The notes below the pieces were generated by a model. That model was not told the origin of the DNA and did no database searches. It saw only the letters and a list, made by a program, of their open reading frames with translations. Positions 35,531 through 44,825 of a DNA stretch of 64,000 nucleotides are shown in pieces. Origin of the DNA: Bryopsis sp. KO-2023 (Eukaryota; Chlorophyta; Ulvophyceae; Bryopsidales; Bryopsidaceae); NCBI GenBank assembly GCA_030272585.1, contig BSYQ01000009.1, positions 5,456,001-5,520,000 on the forward strand, written 5' to 3'. Each line of letters opens with the position of its first letter. Within the stretch, counting starts at the first letter, position 1. Both the position numbers and the translations under genes were made by a program.

Positions 35531-37047
35531 TCTCTCGCGAAATGCCCGAACTTTCCGCAGTTATGACATTTCCCTTTCTTGGGTGACGACTGGTTCCACT
35601 TCTCTCCTGACACTGCACCAATCTCCATCTTATCGTCATACTGCCGGTTTTGTTTTGGGTACCAAGGAGTCTGCTCGTTTCCTGCTCGGCCTGCAGCCCG
35701 GTCTGCTTGCAGTGCCAACTGAACAGCCTCGTCGAATGTCTGAGGACGGTTTAAGAAGACGTGAGATTTTATCTTCGCTTGTAGGCTGTGCGTGAAGAGA
35801 TGTATTTTGTCTTCCGTTGCCATAGTTGGAGTCTTGATCAAGAGTTTGGAAAACAGAGAGATGTGCTCCCTGAGCGTGCCCTTCTTGTGCGTTAGCCTGA
35901 ATAGCTGGTCTCTGGCCGTCTCTGCCTTGTCAAAGGGGTCGAAGTATTCGATAAGCTCCTGCCCCAGCACATCCCAGCTCGCCATCACCATCGGGTTTGA
36001 CGCTTTCTTCACCGTGTACCACTCTTGTGCAGCTCCTCTCAACACCGTTGACGCCAGCAGTGCCCGTTTTCCAACCGGACACCCGGACGCCACAAAATAG
36101 GTTTCCATGCTCTCCACCCAGTCTGAAGCTCCTTCTCCGGTTTTTCCGAAGAACTGAGGAGGATTCCCCAGCCGTATAGGCGCGAAGTTCCACGCATCAG
36201 GTATCGACGGCCCTGCAGCGGAGCCTCCACTCGTTGCTCCCGCTGTTGTTCTTGCTTGCCGTACCCGTTCTTCCATTTCGTGTTTTGCTGCCAGTAACGA
36301 TGCCTGCAGTTCGAGCTTCTGGTTCGCCATTTGTTCTTGCAGGTCCAATAGTTTCTTGTGCAGGCCTGAGCCTGCTTCCAGTGTATGACCTGCAGCAGAC
36401 TGCGCCGTCGACTGCTGTTCCGTAAGTTCCGTCATCGTTGCCAGCACCGTGGCAAACTTCGTGTCCGTCTCCGTCCGAAACTCCATCGCCTGGGTTTCTC
36501 GTAGGGTTTGGCTCAGCGTCAGTTCGTCCAACTTCTGCATAAGCTTCTGGTGGTTCGCTTGGCTTTCGAGGCTCACTTTGGACACCTTCTGTTCCAGTTT
36601 CGTGCCTCCCTGTCGAACTTTCAGCATGTCCGCGCGGATCTCGCCCGCCGATTTTTCCAACAACTCCAGTTTTCCGGTAGTCTCGACATGCCTGGTTTCG
36701 TTCGTGGTTCCAAGCTCAGCAACTTTCTCCTTTACAGCTTTGACTTTGTCCTGTAGCCCAGCTCCCGCTTCATCGAGCTTGCCGACCGCTTTCGACAGTT
36801 TCTGTAAGGACTCTCCATGCTTGTTCGCCAGTTTTTCGACTGCCAAGCCTGCTTTGTGAACCTTTGCGAACTCGTCGCCATGCTTATTCACCAGTTTCTC
36901 CACGTTCTGTCCTGCTTTGTGGATGTTTGCGATTTCTGTCTTTATCTCCAACCCTTCGAGTTCCCCTAGACGGTCTTCCAGTGCTTTACACCCCGTCTTC
37001 AGTGCTGCTACTGACTCCAGCACGTTGTTCAAGTCTTCAGCCGACAT
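35479..37047 (-). CDS. element C Gag with long coiled coil and CCHC knuckle, 522 aa
   Basis: Residues 1 to ~260 are a heptad-rich coiled coil with internal near-repeats (KLVNKHGDEFAKVHKAG, KLANKHGESLQKLSKAV). A Ty3 retrotrans_gag domain follows (LGNPPQFFGKTGEGASDWVE, AAQEWYTVKK, YFDPFDKAETARDQLFRL). Near the C-terminus is a zinc knuckle CHNCGKFGHFAREC. The frame ends with TAG at 35479, eleven bases past a GGGAAAC slippery heptamer. The ATG lies about 80 bp downstream of the primer-binding site. Confidence 0.92.
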   Translation of the reverse strand: MSAEDLNNVLESVAALKTGCKALEDRLGELEGLEIKTEIANIHKAGQNVEKLVNKHGDEFAKVHKAGLAVEKLANKHGESLQKLSKAVGKLDEAGAGLQDKVKAVKEKVAELGTTNETRHVETTGKLELLEKSAGEIRADMLKVRQGGTKLEQKVSKVSLESQANHQKLMQKLDELTLSQTLRETQAMEFRTETDTKFATVLATMTELTEQQSTAQSAAGHTLEAGSGLHKKLLDLQEQMANQKLELQASLLAAKHEMEERVRQARTTAGATSGGSAAGPSIPDAWNFAPIRLGNPPQFFGKTGEGASDWVESMETYFVASGCPVGKRALLASTVLRGAAQEWYTVKKASNPMVMASWDVLGQELIEYFDPFDKAETARDQLFRLTHKKGTLREHISLFSKLLIKTPTMATEDKIHLFTHSLQAKIKSHVFLNRPQTFDEAVQLALQADRAAGRAGNEQTPWYPKQNRQYDDKMEIGAVSGEKWNQSSPKKGKCHNCGKFGHFARECRSKKKGGQNKSSGNE

Positions 37048-37127
37048 TTCTGGTTCTCCCCCCGGTCTTTACGATGAACCCACTTCTACAGGCCGCCCGA
37101 TCGTTCGGTGTAGCTCTGTACACTTTC

Positions 37128-37139
37128 GCTCCGAAACCA
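37128..37139 (-). promoter_or_regulatory. primer-binding site of element C
   Basis: Minus strand TGGTTTCGGAGC, two bases inside the 5' LTR. The same 12-mer serves elements B and D. It differs at two positions from the plant initiator-Met site TGGTATCAGAGC. Confidence 0.8.
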
Positions 37140-37202
37140 CTTGTAAGACGCGGGAGTGGTATAAGACAATGGAACTTTACAAAGAACACCGAGTCCACCA
37201 CC

Positions 37203-37476
37203 TGTGGTGAAAAAGGAGAGTCGATAGTTAGATGAGAAGGGGAATTGGGACGAAATGAGACGCGTGGGTGTTTGCGGCTGAATGGCCGAGTTGTGATGAC
37301 GGGAGGAACTTGTGGTTGTGGTGTGTTGAACGTTTGTGGTCGGAAAGTGAAAGGGGCGATACTTATAGGGGCTGTTGTTGTTGTAAGAGATGCCTTATTT
37401 GTTTTGAGTTTACGGAGTAACTTCGTCTGCGAACGTTTGGTTCTATTATCGTGTACAGTTCAAACTTTACACAACA
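37203..37476 (+). repeat. 5' LTR of element B
   Basis: 274 bp, matching 42933-43206. It stays open in the gag frame through most of its length, probably by chance. A TATA-like ACTTATAGG at about 37,363 may be its promoter. Confidence 0.93.
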
Positions 37477-40004
37477 TGGTTTCGGAGCGCAACCCCCTGG
37501 GGTTTTTACTCGTGCTATATGGACTTCTCTGGCTTACCATGACAAGTCCTTTTGCACCACACATTTTGGTCGAAAGGTCGACCCTATTACGTCGCAAGGA
37601 GCGGCGAAAAATATGGAGCGCGTCCCTTGCTCCTCGTCCGGTAACACTTGTCGAGTTTTTGCGTTGGGTTTCGAGGGCGTTGCTGTTAACTCTTCTTCAG
37701 ATAGGAGGGGTTGAACAGCATCCTGGACCTTCGTCTGGGGAACGACGCTACTCAGCCTGGACGCAAGAACTGGACCAATGGCTGTGGGCGGTGGTGACTG
37801 CGGCCAACACATCGTTTGGCTCGCGAATTAAAGCATTGCTCAAATACTTTGATCTGAATACCTCGGGCGGCCAAGTTATCGCCAGAATTACCGCAGAAAT
37901 GGCGGAAAAGGATGCTACTGAGTTGGTGAACGAGTTTTACGGAGGAGTGGTTCCCGCGGGAGGATTCACGACGACACATCGGTGGGACTGTTTACGAAAA
38001 CGCTTGGGGGAAACTCTGCCACATCCAACGACACTGGATGTTGAGAGGTTGCTCACTAATATGAAGAAGGGACCTCACGAATCTTTACGAGGTTTTGTCA
38101 AACGATTCGTTTTGAGAGCACAATCGTATCCTGCCTCTCAGTTGGATGTACAACGTGCAGCACACATTTTGTACAGAAAATTGCCCCTGTCCCTTCAACA
38201 AGGTTTGGCGGTCACTCCCTTGACTAATTGTTCTCTCGACAAGTTGGAAGAAACGGTCGTTACTTACGTCAATTGGAACACAGTGTCGACTTCTCCAGGA
38301 AAACTCCCAGCGCCTGATTATATGGATTTGGATCAGTTACAGTTGGGGGCGCATGGTTTGGTGGAGGAGGAAGGATCGGGCATGGATCAGCGAACGGAGG
38401 GCTTAAAGTACCAGCGAGGGAAAACGCGACCTCCAGTTGTGGAAGGCGATAAAATCCACTTTGATCGCATTGACGGTCCTATGTCTTTGGTGGCGGCGTG
38501 GAAGGCGTTGGTAACGACAGGTCGATATTATCGACAGCTTTCTCAGGAACATCTACAGCGCTTGGGAAGTAAAGACATGCATCGTCATATGCAAGACATG
38601 GGAATTCAGCAATTACGTTTTCGCGATCACACGGAGGTACTTGGTGATTACTCTGACGAACGATCTGGCCAAGGATCTGATGATGCAGACCGGGTGGGGC
38701 GTGTGACTGAGTTAAACGACGATGAAGCTGATGCATTGTTTCCTATGACGACTGTACCATGTTCCCAACCTCCACAGTCGTCGATCGTGATCCAGGCGGA
38801 GACTCCTTCTATCACGGAATATCATGATGCACGGGAAGACTTCTCGCAAAACAATTGTTCGGTTGCAGTGTCTTGCGAGAACGAGGGTGAAGTGGTGGAC
38901 AGTGGGCCTACATTAACGAATGCACGATTTTTGGGACTGCAGCTTCGGGATGTGGATCTTTCTACATTGACGATTCCGGATCGTGTGCTACAGCAGCCGT
39001 CGCCTCCTTCCTCTCCTCCAAATCGACCTGTTGTTCGACCTGTCGAGGTTCCTCCTGCATCCCCGTTTTTGTGGACTGCGCCCATCGCTGGTGGATCAGA
39101 AGCAAGGACACATTCGCCTGTGAATTTGAATGATGGGGCGCCCTCGCGTCAGGTGGCTTTCGCTGATTTGGATATTGCGTCGTCTTCTTCTCGCGATGTA
39201 TCCATGTTGGACGCTCCAGTGGTGGAAACGATTTTGGGATCGTCGACGACGACCTCTGATGCAGGCGAACAGGTGGAATTGCTCAGCTATCGACTTTCAG
39301 ATCCTGTGCCTCCCTTGAAGTGCAACCATGTCCAAGGCAAACCAAAAAAATCACTTCATGTCCCTCTTTGGGCACATGACACACGGCTGTCCGCCTTAGT
39401 GGATACAGGCGCGACTCACAGCTTTGTGCAGCTGGCTCTCGTCAAATCATTGCATCAGGAGGGCAGCATGCGCCCCTGTGATCGGAGTGTGATGTTTGGT
39501 AACGGCGAATCCGCTCCTATTCTTGGGCAATTGGAGATGGAGGTTCGAGTCTCGCCTACGGCGAACGAAACATTTGCTTTGTCATTATATGTGCTTTCAG
39601 GAAAAGGGCCGTCATTAATTTTGGGCTTCCCATTCCTGGAACAACATGGATTTTTGGTGGACTGCTCCCGCCGGTTGTTATCACGCGCCCATTCTCCTGT
39701 CGTCCACTGCGATAGGGTGTCCTCCACCTCTCCTCCTGTGCGCCTCCTCTCCACTCTCTCACCTCTCTCGATTCCTGCCGGCTCCACCCTTGCTGTTCCT
39801 ACTGACGCCTCCCTCACCAATGCTGACCTGTGCCATGTTCAAATCCACCCCCAGCTGGCCCAGAAGTACCACCTCCACGTGCTTTCCTCGGGCGTCGATC
39901 GAGCTGGCACCTTCAAGGTGGTGCTCCACAACCTGTCCTCCTCCTCCTGTTCCCTCCCCACTGACCTGCCCTTCTGTCAGTTGTGGCTTCGGTCAAAAAA
40001 CTGA
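37476..40004 (+). CDS. element B ORF1: Gag-like protein with hydrophobic N-terminus, 2A-like motif and retroviral protease, 842 aa
   Basis: Starts at the ATG straddling the LTR/PBS border. Residues ~10-27 are hydrophobic (LGFLLVLYGLLWLTM). At ~residues 70-85 a leucine-rich stretch leads into GGVEQHPGP, which resembles a 2A peptide. The Gag-like body follows (DALRKR-type helices, ESLRGFVKRFVLRAQSYP, HILYRKLPLSLQQGL). There is a long acidic/Ser linker and then an aspartic protease with LVDTGATHSF and LILGFPFLEQHGF. No CCHC knuckle is seen. The last ~100 codons are pyrimidine-rich. The stop TGA (40002-40004) directly follows a slippery heptamer, so a fraction of ribosomes should continue into Pol. 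Confidence 0.88.
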   Translation: MVSERNPLGFLLVLYGLLWLTMTSPFAPHILVERSTLLRRKERRKIWSASLAPRPVTLVEFLRWVSRALLLTLLQIGGVEQHPGPSSGERRYSAWTQELDQWLWAVVTAANTSFGSRIKALLKYFDLNTSGGQVIARITAEMAEKDATELVNEFYGGVVPAGGFTTTHRWDCLRKRLGETLPHPTTLDVERLLTNMKKGPHESLRGFVKRFVLRAQSYPASQLDVQRAAHILYRKLPLSLQQGLAVTPLTNCSLDKLEETVVTYVNWNTVSTSPGKLPAPDYMDLDQLQLGAHGLVEEEGSGMDQRTEGLKYQRGKTRPPVVEGDKIHFDRIDGPMSLVAAWKALVTTGRYYRQLSQEHLQRLGSKDMHRHMQDMGIQQLRFRDHTEVLGDYSDERSGQGSDDADRVGRVTELNDDEADALFPMTTVPCSQPPQSSIVIQAETPSITEYHDAREDFSQNNCSVAVSCENEGEVVDSGPTLTNARFLGLQLRDVDLSTLTIPDRVLQQPSPPSSPPNRPVVRPVEVPPASPFLWTAPIAGGSEARTHSPVNLNDGAPSRQVAFADLDIASSSSRDVSMLDAPVVETILGSSTTTSDAGEQVELLSYRLSDPVPPLKCNHVQGKPKKSLHVPLWAHDTRLSALVDTGATHSFVQLALVKSLHQEGSMRPCDRSVMFGNGESAPILGQLEMEVRVSPTANETFALSLYVLSGKGPSLILGFPFLEQHGFLVDCSRRLLSRAHSPVVHCDRVSSTSPPVRLLSTLSPLSIPAGSTLAVPTDASLTNADLCHVQIHPQLAQKYHLHVLSSGVDRAGTFKVVLHNLSSSSCSLPTDLPFCQLWLRSKN
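37477..37488 (+). promoter_or_regulatory. primer-binding site of element B, overlapping the gag start codon
   Basis: TGGTTTCGGAGC begins at the base after the LTR. The gag ATG (37476-37478) uses the last A of the LTR and the first TG of this site, so priming and translation start overlap. Confidence 0.8.
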
Positions 40005-40037
40005 ACCCTGTCCCGGTGGCCCCCCCGGCCACCGGGA
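39995..40037 (+). promoter_or_regulatory. -1 frameshift cassette of element B: A_AAA_AAC, 9-nt spacer, 11-bp GC hairpin
   Basis: Heptamer 39995-40001 is in the correct phase (TCA AAA AAC TGA). The spacer is 40002-40010. The 5' arm TCCCGGTGGCC is 40011-40021, the loop is five C, and the 3' arm GGCCACCGGGA is 40027-40037, perfectly complementary. The -1 frame is the Pol frame, which reads KKLNPVPV across the site. Confidence 0.9.
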
Positions 40038-42910
40038 CCCCCCCCCTCCCCCCTCCCCTCCCCCCTCCCCTTCCCCCTTCCCCTCCCCCCTCCCCCCCTC
40101 TCACCTACACTGAGACCCCTCCCTTTTCCCCCTTTTACCACCACCTCCGTCTCCACTTCCCCTTCGGGCGCAGTTGGGTCCTCCCTCCTCATTCCAGCCG
40201 TAGCCTCACCCTCCCCCTCCGACTTCCTCCTGGTTCCCTCTCCGACCTCGTCGACTCCCTCCCCCTCTGTGGCGTCCATTTTCGTGTCAAGTCCGATGGC
40301 CGCCGCATCTGGGGCACTCTGACCAACACCACCTCCCGCCCCCTCCACCTCACTCCCCGGATGACCCTCTGCTCCGCCCGTTCCTCCCTGTCCACCTTCG
40401 TCGTCCCCGACTCCCCCTCCTCGTTCCCGATTCCCTCTCGTCCCTCCACCTGTCCTTTCCGCCTCCCCCCGGAGTTGGCAGGGAAGATTTCCTCTCTCCC
40501 AGCAGCCCCAGCACCTACCACCTGTCCTACTCGTGCCTCTCTCGTGCCTCCCCTTCCAGAGCCAGCTCCAGAACCGAGATTTACTCCAGACCCTGAGGTG
40601 GCGGACTTGATTCGCGAATTCCCCGAGGTGTTTTCCAATACCTTGGGCTGCTGCAAGTCTCACACTGTGGGACCGCTGCCCTTCGAGTTTTTACCCCCTC
40701 CTCAAGAACATGCCAAGTCTTTGCTCAGTGGCCCAGCGGAAGAGGAAAAACTATGGTCCCAAATTCAGGAGTGGGAAAGCCAGGGTATCGTTCGAGAGGT
40801 ACAGGAGGAACCATTCTTGATTCCGATTTTTGGTATACCGAAAAAAGATAATACACTGACTCGGTGGGTTTCCGATTTTCGAAGGCTGAATGCATGTATC
40901 GGGAAAAGGCCTTGTCAGTTGCCGACTGTTGAACATTCAATTGCTGGAGTTAAGCCGTTTTCGATTGGCAGTTCCCTTGATCTCAAGGATGCTTATTTTC
41001 AAGTAAAGATGCATGCTGAAGCATCTCGTTTTATGGGTTTGCAGTGTAAAAATCGTTGGTTTGTGTGGAATAGACTGCCGCAAGGGTATTCTAATGCCAG
41101 TTTTGAGTTTACCCGAGCGATTAGAACCGCTATAGTGCGAGCTCAAAAAAGAATGAATTCTCAGGTGCTATCTTATTTGGATGATGTTATTTTGCTGTCG
41201 GAAAATAAAGTGCAACACAAGAGGGATTTACGAATTTTGCTGGAAGAATTACGCAGGGATGGTTGGACGGTCGGATACAAAAAGTGTGCTTTCTTTCGAA
41301 CTGAATTCGAGTTTTGGGGGATAAAACTATCGACGCGAGGGATGACGCCTGGTGCCAAACTTTGGAATAAATTGGAGGAGTTAAAGAAACCGGTCACCAA
41401 AACTGAGTGGCGTTCAGTGAGAGGATGGTTCAATCAGCTAGCACGATTTGTTTATCAAGGACAGAAAGCGCTGGAGAGGTTGCAGCGAGCTGAGTTATTG
41501 TCGAGTGAGGTGATTTGGAAAGAGTTTTTGACCTTTTTACGAGCACACACAGTGCGTTGCAGTTATGTCAGTAAGGATTCTCAGTCTTTCGTTGTGTCAG
41601 TAGACGCTTCGAAGTTTGGGTGGGGATCAGTTTTGTTACACGAACAAAAAATAATAAAATGTGCCAGTGGGTCCTGGAATAAATCATTTAGACATAAAAT
41701 GTCTAATGAACTGGAATTAGAAGCTCTGTTGCGGGCATTGGAGGTGTTCAGGCCTTGGATTTTTAGTCGGCCAGTGATCGTTATGACTGATAATTCCTCA
41801 GTTCAAAGTTTTATGAATCCGGCAAATACCAGTGATTTTATTAAAAGGCGACTGGATAAAATATTAGCAGTGGCTCCGGATGTCAGATTTATTCCAGGGG
41901 CAGCTAATGTGGTGCCCGACCTGTTATCGCGGTTCGAAGAGGGAAAAAAGGTACACGCAGCAACAGTTAAACCGACAGAAAAGGATTGGCAAGAAGTGCA
42001 CCAAGGGCACGTAGGCGTCTACCAATCGTGGGCTCGCGAGCAAAGGTTAAAAAAGGGTTTTTCGCACGAAGAAATAAAACGGAGGGTGTCGGCATGTGAG
42101 GTGTGTCAGCGTTTTCAGAAACGAACACCATGCGCGGAGTTTGGTTACATACAACAGTCGACAGCGCCGAATGCTGTGGTTGCTCTTGATTTTGTGGGTC
42201 CAGTACAAAAGTCTGCTGCTGGTAATAAATTCTTTTTAGTTTTGGTTGATACTCTTACTCGACAAACACTAGTTCGTGCGTGTAAGCTTAATTCGGCAGC
42301 GGCAGCTGTAGCAGCGTTAAAAGAGTGGGAAGTCAAGTTTGGGAAAATAAAAAACGTGTTGACCGATAATGCCAGTTGTTTCTGGTCCTGGGCATATACT
42401 GGATATTGTATTTCGCGCGACATCGAAAGGATTTATGTGCCACCATACTCGCACAAATCCAACGGTTTCGTGGAGCGTGCTAATCAGAATGTGATTAGTC
42501 GCATTCGTCGGTTGATGTTGGCAGCGAAAACACAGGATTGGGAAAGTGTGTTAGGACAGGCGCAACAAGCTTTAGATACTATGGTGAACAGAGTAACGCA
42601 GTTTACTCCGACAGAACTCAGGCAAGCAGGGCCATCTATGTGGAAGGTCGCAGTTCGACGTATGATGGCTCACAGACAAAAGGTGAATGCGAAATATCGC
42701 AAGGGCTTGCGAGAACGAGAATGGAAGAACGGACAGAGAGTTTACGTGTACGATTTCAAAAGGGAAACTCGTAAACAGCATAAATTCGATCCTTATTGGA
42801 TTGGACCAGGACTTATTGTGGGGAGGGAATCTAGAACTATTTTGAAGGTGTCAATGCCACATCAAGTGATTAGAGTTCACTCTGATTTTGTTTTTCCTGT
42901 GAACGGTTAG
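39999..42910 (+). CDS. element B Pol: reverse transcriptase, RNase H, integrase (frameshift product)
   Basis: Open from 39,983 to TAG at 42,910, but entered by the -1 shift. An N-terminal linker is very proline-rich (PLPPPLPPPLPPSPPPSPP). The reverse transcriptase has WVSDFRRLNACI, LDLKDAYFQVKM, RLPQGYSNAS and SYLDDVILL (~41,175). RNase H has VVSVDASKFGWGSVLL, NELELEALLRAL and VMTDNSSVQSF. The integrase has a short CEVCQRFQKR, then ALDFVGPVQ, VLTDNASCFWSW and NGFVERANQNV, giving the D,D,E set, and ends after KFDPYWIGPGLIVG. No chromodomain. No internal stop or frame break, so probably functional. Confidence 0.9.
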
Positions 42911-42932
42911 AGAAAGAAAGCGCAGGGAAGCG

Positions 42933-43206
42933 TGTGGTGAAAAAGGAGAGTCGATAGTTAGATGAGAAGGGGAATTGGGACGAAATGAGACGCGTGGGTG
43001 TTTGCGGCTGAATGGCCGAGTTGTGATGACGGGAGGAACTTGTGGTTGTGGTGTGTTGAACGTTTGTGGTCGGAAAGTGAAAGGGGCGATACTTATAGGG
43101 GCTGTTGTTGTTGTAAGAGATGCCTTATTTGTTTTGAGTTTACGGAGTAACTTCGTCTGCGAACGTTTGGTTCTATTATCGTGTACAGTTCAAACTTTAC
43201 ACAACA
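42933..43206 (+). repeat. 3' LTR of element B
   Basis: 274 bp, apparently identical to the 5' LTR. It is preceded by a purine-rich primer tract (AGAAAGAAAGCGCAGGGAAG, from 42,911) whose end resembles that of element D. Confidence 0.93.
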
Positions 43207-43473
43207 CACCACACTACTCTTGTAGTGCGGACCGGTCAAAATCCAGTTACGGTTACGGTGGAGGTTCGAATCCTCCCCGGAACCAACTCTCACTCTTTCA
43301 CACAATCACACAATGTCCCACTATGATCGGTCAGTCACACAACTAACCATCACCAACTACCACTCAGCCGAGCGGTTAGGACGAAAATAGAAAGACTCGC
43401 GATCCGGAGATCACGAGTTCGAACCCCACTGTTCCCACACTTCCACTACCACAAAGAAAACTGTCACATCAAT

Positions 43474-44666
43474 GACGAGGTCCCAATCCGCTTCCCGCCC
43501 GACAGCCGATAATTCCTCGTACATAGTCGGTACTTTCCTCGCAAACCCAGGCACGTGTCCTTTCACTACGTTCAGCATTCCGAGTGCCTGTTGTAGTGTC
43601 TTACGCCCTTGTATTTTTGGTAATCCTTCGCTCGGCTTCTGGCAGTACGGTTCCAAGCTTACTGTTCCTTGTGATACCTCATATCCGAGGAATGTGACGC
43701 GACTTTTCTTCAGCTGAGCTTTCTCCTTTTTCACTTTAAATCCGAATCGGTCCAAGATCTCGAAGAGTGATTGTAGCTTTCGGTCGTGTTCCTTCTCATT
43801 GCGGGCTCCGATGATGTCATCAATGTAAACCTCGGCATCCAGATCAGGAAAGATCTTCCGAGCTTCTTCCAGTATATGCGTGATAATAGAATGGAAGATC
43901 AGCGCGCTCCCGTTAAATCCTTGCACCAGTCTCTGAAATCTGTACCGCTTCTTCCCCATGCTGAAACAAAAATAGTGGCTGAGCTCATCGTCAATCCCCA
44001 AATTAAAGAATCCATCTTTAAGATCAATCACCGAAAAAACCCTATATTCGGGGTTCAGCCGTGACAGAATGGTTTTAACGGGTGTGAGAGGAGTCTTCCA
44101 AGTTCGGAACAAGTTATTGATTCGTCGGCAGTCCAACGTAATCCGTACTGCGGTACCCCCGGGTTTTTGGAATACCAACGGCTGTGAGAACAGCCCGCGT
44201 TCATCCCAGCGCAGCTCCTTGACGATCCCCCTCCGTTCGAGGGATGCGATCTCTGCTTCGGCTGCTCCTTCCTGTCCCATGGATAGCGGCTGCCAGTCAC
44301 TGAAAGCGCTAAAGCTCTCAGTACCGATCTGTTCTAGGTCAGACATCGTGATAGTGAGAGCGGCCATATCACGTGACAATCCACTCGACTCTGGTGACAA
44401 ATCAAAGACTCGAGGAAACCTTTGCATAAGTTGAGACAGACACTCATCGTGACTTTCAGGTTCGAATAAGTCGTTGCTCAGAACTTCTGCGCTTACACCA
44501 CGAGTCTCCCCCTGGACATCCCACTTTCCGTATCGTCCCCACTTAGAACGCCGAACATCCCAAACTTTTGTTTCACTCCGCTATGTCCCACTTTGTTCCT
44601 TTTTTCGCCGAATCCAACTTCCTTCCTTTCCATGTCCTGTGGAACTCCGCTCCTGTTGCCTCCAGT
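43474..44666 (-). pseudogene. element D reverse transcriptase and upstream Pol part
   Basis: Minus strand: LSRDMAALTITMSDLEQIG, then EAEIASLERRGIVKELRWDE, RITLDCRRINNLF, SVIDLKDGFFNLGID, RLVQGFNGSALIFHS and EVYIDDIIGA (catalytic YIDD, ~43,825), ending ADWDLVIDE at the element C junction. Upstream of 44,427 the frame continues (TKVWDVRRSKWGRYGKWDV) to the transposon border with one TAG. It joins the piece at 55,041 when the transposon and one GT are removed. Confidence 0.82.
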
Positions 44667-44825
44667 CGTCGGAAAAATGTCACGTGTTGAATCAACCTTG
44701 TTGATTCAACATGCGTTGATTTAACAAATATCAACCGTGTTGAATCAACCCGACGACGATTTGCGATGCGACCGTGTTGATTCAACCGTACTGATTCAAG
44801 AACGGTTGATTTTCTCAGCTTTCAA
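44667..44825. repeat. left terminal inverted repeat and subterminal GTTGAATCAAC motifs
   Basis: The terminal repeat is followed by about six GTTGAATCAAC / GTTGATTCAAC palindromes or half-sites up to about 44,815. These are likely transposase-binding sites by analogy with CACTA subterminal repeats. Confidence 0.7.

Larger units (their letters stand above)
37203..43206 (+). mobile_element. element B: young, apparently intact Ty3-like LTR retrotransposon inside the LTR of C
   Basis: 5' LTR 37203-37476 and 3' LTR 42933-43206 are 274 bp each and appear identical, with TGTGGTG...ACAACA ends. The 4-bp duplication CACC is at 37199-37202 and 43207-43210. The empty site is seen in the other LTR of C (30,355-30,375). 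Two long frames, Gag-protease and Pol, overlap at a -1 frameshift signal. The primer-binding site abuts the 5' LTR and a purine tract precedes the 3' LTR. Identical LTRs and open frames indicate recent insertion. Confidence 0.93.
30305..43468 (-). mobile_element. element C: chromodomain Ty3 (chromovirus) retrotransposon carrying nested element B in its 5' LTR
   Basis: Exact TCAAT duplication at 30300-30304 and 43469-43473. LTRs of 319 bp start TGTAAGACG and end GTCACA on the plus strand. The left LTR (30305-30623) is whole. The right LTR is 37142-37202 plus 43207-43468, split by element B. The internal 6.5 kb encodes, on the minus strand, a coiled-coil Gag and a Pol with protease, reverse transcriptase, RNase H, integrase and chromodomain. 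The primer-binding site is at 37128-37139. A frame break in the reverse transcriptase suggests this copy is inactive unless it is a base-call error. Confidence 0.92.

Noticed and set aside
37245-37475. Open frame running through the 5' LTR of element B into gag as an N-terminal extension
   Set aside because: The transcript should start within the LTR and the same frame in the 3' LTR leads nowhere; the ATG at the LTR/PBS border is the natural start.
39977-40663. Gly/Arg-rich minus-strand frame
   Set aside because: It is the complement of the pyrimidine-rich Pro linker of element B Pol and has no independent support.
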